DNA from: Moduliflexus sp964602655
Lineage (GTDB): Bacteria; Moduliflexota; Moduliflexia; Moduliflexales; Moduliflexaceae
Assembly: GCA_964602655.1 (NCBI GenBank)
Contig: CAZRSF010000072.1
Span: forward strand, 1 to 32,747
DNA: 32,747 nt
Direction of reading: 5' to 3'
In this document: piece after piece, positions 15,177 to 20,811 of the stretch
How the letters are laid out: each line of letters opens with the position of its first letter
How positions within the stretch are numbered: the first letter of the stretch is position 1
The notes under the pieces: model-generated
The model's input: the letters and a program-made list of their open reading frames with translations, nothing else
What the model was told of the DNA's origin: nothing
Databases searched by the model: none
Program-made: the position numbers and the translations under genes

Positions 15177-15372
15177 TGGAAATTCCTCCTTCTGAATTAT
15201 TAACAGTGGGACGCGCAAACGTCCTTGAAATACGCCTTATTCAAGCACTTATAAACCATCAGACATCTTGTTATGATTGACAGTGTCGCGTCAAGAAAAA
15301 AAGCCAGAACTCTGCGCCGGAAAATTTCTTGACTTTAAGTGCAATGGCACGAAGCCTCGCAGAATACAAAAA

Positions 15373-15405
15373 AGCTGTCAGACACTTTCGAAGTGTCTGG
15401 CAGCT
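15373..15405 (-). terminator. Hairpin with T-run on minus strand, GTCAGACACTT family copy 3
   Basis: Arms AGCTGTCAGACACTT (15373-15387) and AAGTGTCTGGCAGCT (15391-15405), one wobble, loop TCG. On the minus strand it runs into six T followed by GTATT. No minus-strand gene precedes it, so it may insulate eno from readthrough or simply be a repeat. The same stem word occurs at 10077-10107 and 12205-12237. Confidence 0.65.
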
Positions 15406-15437
15406 ATGCGATGATGATAAATAAATTACGATTGCGT

Positions 15438-15470
15438 AAACGTATGAGGTCTTTGAGACCTCACACGTTT
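15438..15470 (+). terminator. Terminator-like hairpin immediately upstream of the flavin oxidoreductase
   Basis: Arms AAACGTATGAGGTCT (15438-15452) and AGACCTCACACGTTT (15456-15470) pair over 15 bp with one wobble, loop TTG, and the plus strand continues TTCTAAAG. Only 18 bp separate it from the ATG at 15489, too little for a promoter. Any transcript of that gene must either begin within the stem or read through it. It may be an attenuator or a dispersed repeat. Confidence 0.6.
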
Positions 15471-15488
15471 TTCTAAAGAGGCATTGAA

Positions 15489-16484
15489 ATGAACACATTA
15501 TTTGATGTAACGCATATCAGGGGGATGGAACTGAAAAACCGGTTTATCCGGTCGGCAACCTGGGAAAATATGGCGACTCGCGAAGGCGGCTTGTCGGAAC
15601 GGCTTTTGAATGAGTATGAAAAACTTGCCACCGGCGGCGTCGGTCTGATTATTTCCGGGACAGTCTATCTTTCCCCTTCGATTTCAGGCCACATGGCGCT
15701 TGCCAGCGATCAGGCTGTCAGTGAGTACCGACGGCTGGCTGACATGGTTCATCGGCATAACTGCAAAATTCTGCTTCAGGTGAATCATGCGGATCGCAGC
15801 GAGCAGTCGCCGCTTCCCACCGATTTGTCGAAAGATCAGATTCGCGCCATTATCGCAGAATTCGGCAATGTGGCGGCGCGGGCGGAACAGGCGGGATTCG
15901 ATGGCGTGCAGCTTCATGCGGCGCATGGCTTTTTTCTGAGCAGGTTCATTCATCCGGTTATCAATCGGCGCACCGACGAGTATGGTGGAAGCCTTAAAAA
16001 CAATCTTCGCATTCTTTCCGAGATTTACGATGAGATTCGGCGGCGCACGCGCCCGGAATTTCAGATATTCATGAAGATCAACAGCATTGATGGCAGAAGC
16101 CCGGCGCTCGTCTTCGACGCCTGCCGCTATACCTGCCGCCATTTTGCCGAAAAACAGATGGACGCGATTGAAATCAGCGGCAATGTGTTCGATTTTCCCG
16201 ACACCCGCATGAATCCGTATCGCGAATCAGTGCTGCGCGATTATGCCGCTCAGATTGCCGAAGATGTGGATATTCCGATTATTCTCGTCGGCTTGAATCG
16301 GTCATGCGCGACGATGACGGAAATTCTGAACTCCACAAACATTCGCTATTTCTCGCTATCGCGCCCGTTGATTCGCGAGCCGAATTTAATCGAACTCTGG
16401 CGGCATGATCCGGCGTATGTTCCGCAGTGCATCTCATGCAATCAATGTTTTCGCGCCGATGGCAACACCTGCATTTTCGAATGA
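15489..16484 (+). CDS. Old Yellow Enzyme-family NADH:flavin oxidoreductase, single domain with Cys cluster
   Basis: FMN-dependent TIM-barrel ene-reductase relative, 331 residues. N-terminal LKNRFIRSATWENMA (about 15-29) is the FMN-binding start of the family. VQLHAAHGFFLSRFIHP (about 140-156) with NRRTDEYGGSLKNN (159-172) gives the two active-site residues of the HxxH pattern (His143, His146) and the family signature. The C-terminus holds four cysteines, Cys314, Cys317, Cys320 and Cys328, in a CxxCNxC arrangement like the Fe-S motif of 2,4-dienoyl-CoA reductase/TMADH. The NAD(P)H/FAD half of those enzymes is missing; this truncated layout occurs in a known single-domain subgroup. AAAGAGG before ATG supports the start. 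Substrate unknown. It has no clear operon partner. Confidence 0.92.
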   Translation: MNTLFDVTHIRGMELKNRFIRSATWENMATREGGLSERLLNEYEKLATGGVGLIISGTVYLSPSISGHMALASDQAVSEYRRLADMVHRHNCKILLQVNHADRSEQSPLPTDLSKDQIRAIIAEFGNVAARAEQAGFDGVQLHAAHGFFLSRFIHPVINRRTDEYGGSLKNNLRILSEIYDEIRRRTRPEFQIFMKINSIDGRSPALVFDACRYTCRHFAEKQMDAIEISGNVFDFPDTRMNPYRESVLRDYAAQIAEDVDIPIILVGLNRSCATMTEILNSTNIRYFSLSRPLIREPNLIELWRHDPAYVPQCISCNQCFRADGNTCIFE

Positions 16485-16513
16485 TGAGACAAACCACAAT
16501 GAGAAATCAAGAC

Positions 16514-16576
16514 GAACCTGGCGTCGGTTTTTAGCCGCTCGCGGACTTCGAAACCGGTCATATCCGGCATCATGAA
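16514..16576 (-). pseudogene. Response-regulator receiver-domain scrap
   Basis: The minus strand encodes FMMPDMTGFEVRERLKTDARF, which matches the segment after the phospho-acceptor Asp in receiver domains (MMPDMDGFEVxxRLKxD). The acceptor Asp and everything upstream are absent; RQQS precedes it. Downstream, VLISHCGLSHH departs from the expected PVIFLTA. Only about 20-25 codons are recognisable, between two plus-strand genes. It is a remnant, not a gene. Confidence 0.65.
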
Positions 16577-16644
16577 GGACTGCTGTCGGATTCCTGAGTG
16601 ATCCCTTGCAATTCGCGCCAAATCGAACATTTTCGAATTCTTGC

Positions 16645-16673
16645 TTGACAGATTGGCAAATTGCAGATATTTT
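16645..16673 (+). promoter_or_regulatory. Sigma70-type promoter for the AP2-like gene
   Basis: TTGACA (16645-16650), exact consensus, is followed by a 17-bp spacer and TATTTT (16668-16673; four of six). The ATG of the AP2-like gene lies 68 bp downstream. Confidence 0.7.
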
Positions 16674-16740
16674 ATATGTGAAGCGTAAATTTTCGAGTAA
16701 TAATTTTTGCGAACGAACCGAAGAAGAGGAGCTTTGCAAG

Positions 16741-17193
16741 ATGGCAGGAGAGAGCGAAAAAGTGATGAAAAATATCACGCGCGTGAAAGACGTAAAAAAG
16801 CGCGTGGATGGGTATTATGTCCGCATTCAGTGGAAAAAAGAACAATACTCGAAATTATTTTCAATTGCCGAATACGGCGGCGAAGGGGCGGCGTTGAGCC
16901 GCGCCGAGGAATGGCGGAACGATATTGAAGAATCTATCGGCAAACCGCGCACGGAGCGGCAGGTATTAGGAACGACGATCCCGACCAATACCGGCTTCAA
17001 GGGAATTCGACGCACAATGGTGCGGCATTATAAGAACGGCAAACGGGTCGGGAAATATCATAACTGGCTGATTATTACCACGCTCGATAAAAATGGCAAT
17101 CAGCGTCGCACCGGGGTTTCAATCGATAAGCATGGCGAAGAAAAAGCCCTGGAAATCGCGCGGAAACTTTACCATCAGCGCAATTTCTATTGA
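16741..17193 (+). CDS. Small protein with two AP2-like DNA-binding modules
   Basis: 150 residues, basic, cytoplasmic. Two modules each look like bacterial AP2/ERF-type three-strand-plus-helix folds. Module 1, about 11-62: ITRVKDVKKRVDGYYVRIQW, SKLFSIAEYGG, then the helix GAALSRAEEWRND. Module 2, about 82-147: NTGFKGIRRTMV, NWLIITTLDKNGNQRRTGVS, then the helix GEEKALEIARKLY. Both show a GxxxRx-strand, a strand with S/TG or SK, and a C-terminal AL-xx-A-xx-R helix. Bacterial AP2 domains occur alone or fused to homing endonucleases; none is fused here. GAGGAG precedes ATG 16741 by about 9 nt, and a good promoter lies upstream, so the longer frame from 16606 is not used. Likely a DNA-binding regulator; target unknown. 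Another reading is a degenerate mobile-element accessory protein. Confidence 0.7.
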   Translation: MAGESEKVMKNITRVKDVKKRVDGYYVRIQWKKEQYSKLFSIAEYGGEGAALSRAEEWRNDIEESIGKPRTERQVLGTTIPTNTGFKGIRRTMVRHYKNGKRVGKYHNWLIITTLDKNGNQRRTGVSIDKHGEEKALEIARKLYHQRNFY

Positions 17194-17263
17194 CGCCAAT
17201 ACGTGCGCAAAGACGAGCGAAGCGTCGGAATAATTCATCATGCGAAATTTATTTTGACAGAAA

Positions 17264-17293
17264 TTGACATTCACGCCAGAAAGGGCATGTAAA
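17264..17293 (+). promoter_or_regulatory. Candidate promoter for the ABC-F leader transcript
   Basis: TTGACA (17264-17269) is exact consensus, followed after 18 bp by TGTAAA (17288-17293; four of six). A second TTGACA starts at 17254 without a good partner. Initiation near 17300 would give a leader of roughly 365 nt before the ABC-F start codon at 17667. Confidence 0.5.
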
Positions 17294-17299
17294 CGATTC

Positions 17300-17666
17300 A
17301 CCTGTTGAAATTATTCATATCACAAGAGATAATTCAGGAGCCACGAGTGAGAAACTAACACACAAACATCAGAGACAACATCGAGTGCAGGGGAACGCGG
17401 CCAATAGATGGCCGGTTCGCCCGACAACATGATGTCGGAACATTTCAGCGCGAAACGCGGCGTTTCGCAGCGAAGTGTCTTTTCTGATTCGTTTGTGTCG
17501 CATTTCTCCCTGTGGCTCGATGTCTATTTTCCACCCAAAGCCACGGGATATTTTCCCGTGGCTTTTTTTATTTTCCGACGAAGGAGTACGAACGTTCTGC
17601 TTTCGCCTTCGAATCAACCCAGACAGGGTTCGAAACCCTGACTGGATTAACGTGGAGGATATGATC
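17300..17666 (+). promoter_or_regulatory. Structured leader with attenuator upstream of ABC-F gene
   Basis: Several hairpins occur in order: CCGACA (17421-17426) with TGTCGG (17433-17438); GCGAAACGC (17450-17458) with GCGTTTCGC (17460-17468); the terminator 17539-17563; and CCAG-A-CAGGG (17619-17628) with CCCTG-A-CTGG (17636-17645), just upstream of the GGAGG box. Segment 17508-17517 (CCCTGTGGCT) nearly duplicates the terminator's 3' arm, so it can pair with the terminator's 5' arm (nine pairs, one bulged T) and act as antiterminator. A tiny candidate leader ORF, GTG AGA AAC TAA at 17347-17358, has AGGAG six nt before it. Attenuation of antibiotic-resistance ABC-F genes by stalled leader translation is established in other bacteria; applying it here is inference. 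Confidence 0.6.
17539..17569 (+). terminator. Intrinsic terminator inside the ABC-F leader
   Basis: Perfect 10-bp arms AGCCACGGGA (17539-17548) and TCCCGTGGCT (17554-17563), loop TATTT, followed by T-rich TTTTTTA. It is a textbook terminator on the plus strand but lies about 100 bp before the ABC-F start rather than after a gene; the preceding gene ends 345 bp upstream. Confidence 0.88.
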
Positions 17667-19178
17667 ATGAGTGATCGTCAACTACAATTTCATCATGTCA
17701 CCTTTCGCTATGACACATCGCCGCATGCGGTGTTCGAAGATATTTCGCTGCATCTCAATCCCGGCTGGACGGGCATTGTCGGGGCTAACGGCACGGGGAA
17801 AACCACGCTGCTGAAATTGGCGGCATCGTCGTTGGAGCCGGATGACGGTATGATCAACACGCCGAGGCGAGCCGTCTATTGCCCGCAGCGCACGGATACT
17901 CCGCCCGAATATTTTGACGCCTTTCTCAGTGCGGACACCAAAACAGCGGCGCTGCTGAAACAGATGCTGCGTGTGCAGGATGAGTGGGCGGCGCGGTGGG
18001 AGACGCTATCGCACGGAGAACGCAAACGGGCGCAGATCGCGGTGGCGCTCTGGCAAGAGCCGGATTTGCTGGCGATTGACGAGCCGACCAATCATATTGA
18101 CGCCGACGCGCGGGGAGTCGTCTCCGCGGCACTGCATACGTATGACGGGATCGGGCTATTGGTCAGTCATGACCGCGAACTGTTGGATACGCTCTGTCAA
18201 CAATGCGTCTTCGTCGAGCCGCCCGCGGTCATCATACGATCCGGCGGCGTGTCCAAAGGAATGACGCAAACCCGGCAGGAACAGGAACATCTTAAAAAGG
18301 AGGCGCGCGTAAAAAAACAGGCGTACAAACAATTGCAACGCGAGGTCGTTCGGCGGCGCGAAGAGGCGCAGCAGGCTGACCGGAAACGCTCGAAACGTCA
18401 CATAGATCGGCACGATCATGACGCCAAAGCAAAGCTTGACGCCGCCCGCGTGAGCGGGAAAGACGCCGTCGCCGGAAAGCTGCTGCGACAGTTGGACGGG
18501 CGTTTGCGCCACGCGCAGCAGCAGGCGGAGAGCCTTCATGTCAAAAAAGAATATTCGACCGGCATCTGGCTGCCCGGTTCGTGTTCGCCGCGCGACGTAC
18601 TGGCGGAATTTCCGGCAAGCCGCCTGATGTTGGGCGAAGAAAAAGAACTTGCGCTGCCCCGGCTGTTCGTGCTGCCGACTGACCGCATCGGCATAACTGG
18701 CGCGAATGGCACCGGCAAAAGCACGTTGATTCGGAAATTGATCGAGTCGTTGGCGGTCGCTGAAGACCACCTGACCTACATCCCGCAAGAAATCGGCGTG
18801 GAGCAATCGCGCAAAATTTTAGCGGACATTCAACGCCTGCCGCGTCAGGAATTAGGGCAGATTATGACAATTATCAGCCGGTTGGGATCGCGTCCGCAGC
18901 GGCTTCTGGATAGCGCCGAACCCAGCCCCGGCGAATTGCGGAAATTGCTGCTCGCGCTCGGCGTGCTGCGTTCGCCGCATATCATGATTCTGGACGAGCC
19001 GACGAATCACATGGATTTGGTTTCGATTCGATGTCTGGAAGAGGCGCTGGCAGACTGCCCGTGCTGTCTGATGTTGGTGAGTCATGACACGTATCTGTTA
19101 GACAAATTGACGCCGATTCGCTGGCATATCCGCCAAACCGAGCCGTCGGAACAACGCTACGAACTTCGAATCGTGTGA
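17667..19178 (+). CDS. ABC-F family ATPase (ribosome-associated type)
   Basis: Soluble protein with two ATP-binding cassettes and no membrane segments, 503 residues, in the size range of antibiotic-resistance ABC-F proteins. Cassette 1: Walker A VGANGTGKTT (about 38-47), signature LSHGERKRAQIA (114-125), Walker B LLAIDEPTNHID (134-145), switch SHD (167-169). Linker about 200-300 is highly charged (KKEARVKKQAYKQLQREV), the region that contacts P-site tRNA in ABC-F proteins. Cassette 2: ITGANGTGKST (343-353), signature PSPGELRKLLLA, Walker B MILDEPTNHMD (440-450), SHDTYLLDKL. Both signatures deviate from LSGGQ. GTGGAGG lies 8 nt before ATG 17667; the frame is open to 17475, but the extra codons come from the attenuator. 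May protect ribosomes from antibiotics or relieve stalling; specificity not predictable. Confidence 0.93.
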   Translation: MSDRQLQFHHVTFRYDTSPHAVFEDISLHLNPGWTGIVGANGTGKTTLLKLAASSLEPDDGMINTPRRAVYCPQRTDTPPEYFDAFLSADTKTAALLKQMLRVQDEWAARWETLSHGERKRAQIAVALWQEPDLLAIDEPTNHIDADARGVVSAALHTYDGIGLLVSHDRELLDTLCQQCVFVEPPAVIIRSGGVSKGMTQTRQEQEHLKKEARVKKQAYKQLQREVVRRREEAQQADRKRSKRHIDRHDHDAKAKLDAARVSGKDAVAGKLLRQLDGRLRHAQQQAESLHVKKEYSTGIWLPGSCSPRDVLAEFPASRLMLGEEKELALPRLFVLPTDRIGITGANGTGKSTLIRKLIESLAVAEDHLTYIPQEIGVEQSRKILADIQRLPRQELGQIMTIISRLGSRPQRLLDSAEPSPGELRKLLLALGVLRSPHIMILDEPTNHMDLVSIRCLEEALADCPCCLMLVSHDTYLLDKLTPIRWHIRQTEPSEQRYELRIV

Positions 19179-19213
19179 GCAGCGTTCTGTCATGGCGAGA
19201 AGCGTCAGCGACG

Positions 19214-19244
19214 AAGCCATCCCGTGATTCCGGCGAGATGGCTT
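19214..19244. repeat. AAGCCATC inverted repeat
   Basis: Arms AAGCCATC (19214-19221) and GATGGCTT (19237-19244) lie in a stretch (about 19188-19245) resembling the widespread GTCATGGCGAG...GAAGCCATC type of intergenic repeat. It follows the ABC-F stop by 35 bp and has no T-run. Confidence 0.5.
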
Positions 19245-19336
19245 TGCTGAAACGCAATCGGCATGAGAGGTTTTTTTATGAGAACGTAACACCCTGGCAG
19301 GGGTCTCGCGGAGTCAATACTTTCGCAAATACGATG

Positions 19337-19507
19337 TCACTTGATAAACGTCCCATCTTGATATTCCTGAAAGACGACCTGCAATTCCTGTTTCGTGTTC
19401 ATGACAATCGGACCGTGCCAGGCGACCGGCTCGCCGATAGGGTTGCCTGAAATCAGCAGCAACCGCGCGCCGTCCTTGCCGCTTTCGATCTCGCCCTGAT
19501 TCCCCAT
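19337..19507 (-). pseudogene. C-terminal remnant of a pirin-family protein
   Basis: The minus strand from the ATG at 19507 encodes about 56 codons: EIESGKDGARLLLISGNPIG, EPVAWHGPIVMNTKQELQVV, FQEYQDGTFIK. This is the conserved end of pirins (GEPVxxxGPFVMNTxEEIxxAFxDYQxGxF). The N-terminal cupin with the iron-binding His/Glu motif is missing; the open frame continues upstream to 19696 without pirin sequence. Hence a 5'-deleted pseudogene. Pirins are cupin-fold Fe-binding or quercetinase-like proteins; this piece lacks the metal site of the first cupin. Confidence 0.8.
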
Positions 19508-19696
19508 GCTGTCGCCAACCTGAAATCCGATTTCTGATACTGCGGCTGTATTTCTGACAGAACAAGGTGATTTTTCCGATCTTTTTGCCGTTGCCGGCGC
19601 GGGATATTGACACGAATAATCGCGCAATTCGTTGATTTTATGTGATTTATGCCATACGCAGGCGCTCGCCGAATCGTACTCGGCAGAGTTTGGCAT

Positions 19697-19971
19697 ATTC
19701 TTTGGATATATAGAAGAGCGTGATACACATATCAGAGATCATTGATAAATCAGTATTTTTACATTTCTCCGGGAGCTTGACGTTGCATGGGTGATCTGAA
19801 GTTATGATGCGGTGGGTGTTCCTCCTCCTCCCTACCACATCGGTTCCCCTGTTTCCCCTCCGGGTTTCTCATCAACATGAGAGTCTTCCGGTTTGTCCTG
19901 TAGTTTCCGGTATGCGGCGAGAACCTCCCCTGTTTCTTGTACGCAGCCGGAGCTACGGGAATGAGCCTATT
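19697..19971 (+). other. Structured leader of the lipoprotein gene, class not recognised
   Basis: The region is C/T-rich and contains paired segments: GATGCGGTGGG (about 19806-19816) with CCTACCACATC further on (wobble and one mismatch), and CCGG-TCTCAT-CAAC-ATGAGA-CCGG (about 19861-19892). The open frame from 19804 through here does not look like protein. I tested it against common riboswitch motifs by eye (c-di-GMP, cobalamin, TPP) and none fits. It may be a regulatory leader or chance structure. Confidence 0.35.
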
Positions 19972-20448
19972 ATGAAATCATACCATCCATCTATTGTACG
20001 ACGATTGTTCTTGATCGTAAGTCTTTTATCGGTATTTTCGCTGGCTGGCTGCGAGGAAGACGACCGCGATGCGTCCCCGATTTTGCCGGGACAGGTCGCG
20101 ATATTGCAAATCACGGTTGATCCTGATCCCGTCTATCAGGGATACGAAAGCAAATATCGGTACACGGTGACCGTGGACGAAACAAACGGCGTGGGCGCGA
20201 CCATTACGTCAATGAAGGTCGAGCGGATCGACAGCGACGGCCTGGCATTCGACGCAGACAATTATGATGAAGGGGACGTCGCCCAGACATTCGGAGTATC
20301 GTACATTCCGGCTTATGGGCAATTAGCGACCTACGTCACGCATGAATGTTATCAATGCGCCCAAGAACGGTGGTTGTTGCGTTACGAAGACGATCTCGGC
20401 AATCAGCGCGAGAAATCGGCGACAGTCACGATGTTGCCTCGTTCGTAA
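19972..20448 (+). CDS. Small exported lipoprotein
   Basis: 158 residues from ATG 19972. The N-terminus MKSYHPSIVRRLFLIVSLLS with VFSLAGC is a lipoprotein signal with lipobox LAGC, giving lipidated Cys27. The mature part begins with acidic EEDDRD. It then reads like one immunoglobulin-type beta-sandwich (ILQITVDPDPVYQGYESKYR, YTVTVDETNGVGATITSMKVE, and ending REKSATVTMLPRS), with two cysteines in THECYQCAQERW. Asp27+1 is Glu, so inner-membrane retention by the classical Asp+2 rule is not indicated; the outer membrane is likely. Ribosome-binding site is weak (GGGA). It precedes the TonB receptor gene by 363 bp, so it need not share its transcript. Function unknown. Confidence 0.72.
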   Translation: MKSYHPSIVRRLFLIVSLLSVFSLAGCEEDDRDASPILPGQVAILQITVDPDPVYQGYESKYRYTVTVDETNGVGATITSMKVERIDSDGLAFDADNYDEGDVAQTFGVSYIPAYGQLATYVTHECYQCAQERWLLRYEDDLGNQREKSATVTMLPRS

Positions 20449-20811
20449 TGGTGCAAGGTCATGTTGACGTGTCAGAAATATTCGAATGTGTACGCCAGGG
20501 AATGTAAAATGTGTTTTCGCATTTTCCTGGCATACTCCATTCTGAAACTGCGCGACAATATTTTTCTTATTGTGCGCCGTTGTTTTTCTCGCGGTTCATC
20601 GCCATCTTCGCTTGTCCGTCACAAAAAAATTTCGCCTTGCCACATCGCCTGATTGCATGGGCGTTCAATGAAATATCTCCTCTGAACAATCAGATTTCCC
20701 GTAATGTCGCAAGACGCTCCCAAAAATTTCTTGTGTTTTTTCAATAGGCAGATATGAGTGTGGAACGTGGGTAATTTTTTAACGTCATGTTATGACAGAG
20801 GGAGTTCGCGT
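20449..20811. other. Intergenic region with a long imperfect inverted repeat
   Basis: No supported gene. Arms GTACGCCAGGGAATG (20490-20504) and CATTTTCCTGGCATAC (20520-20535) pair with wobbles around a 15-nt loop; no clear T-run follows, so it is a weak terminator candidate for the lipoprotein gene. The promoter for the TonB receptor operon should be in the distal part. Confidence 0.5.

Larger units (their letters stand above)
15177..15488. other. Intergenic region with two hairpins between eno and the flavin oxidoreductase
   Basis: No gene is supported here. Divergent genes flank it, so it should contain two promoters. On the minus strand a TATAAG word upstream of eno has no convincing -35. 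The plus-side half is filled by two stable hairpins described separately. Confidence 0.5.

Noticed and set aside
17408..17641. 77-codon plus-strand ORF through the attenuator
   Set aside because: No ribosome-binding site, and it spans the terminator stem; composition is not protein-like. It remains only a remote leader-ORF candidate.
17619..17645. CAGGG-TTCGAAA-CCCTG looks like a tRNA T-arm
   Set aside because: No matching acceptor stem or D and anticodon arms exist within 70 nt upstream; it is better explained as a leader hairpin before the ABC-F gene.
17475..17666. N-terminal extension of the ABC-F protein from an upstream in-frame start
   Set aside because: These codons come from the terminator and leader hairpins, and a proper ribosome-binding site lies just before 17667.
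19750..19971. Possible c-di-GMP, cobalamin or TPP riboswitch upstream of the lipoprotein
   Set aside because: None of the conserved core words of these classes can be aligned in order on either strand.
20461..20747. Two short plus-strand ORFs between the lipoprotein and TonB receptor genes
   Set aside because: They traverse an inverted repeat, lack ribosome-binding sites and have implausible composition.
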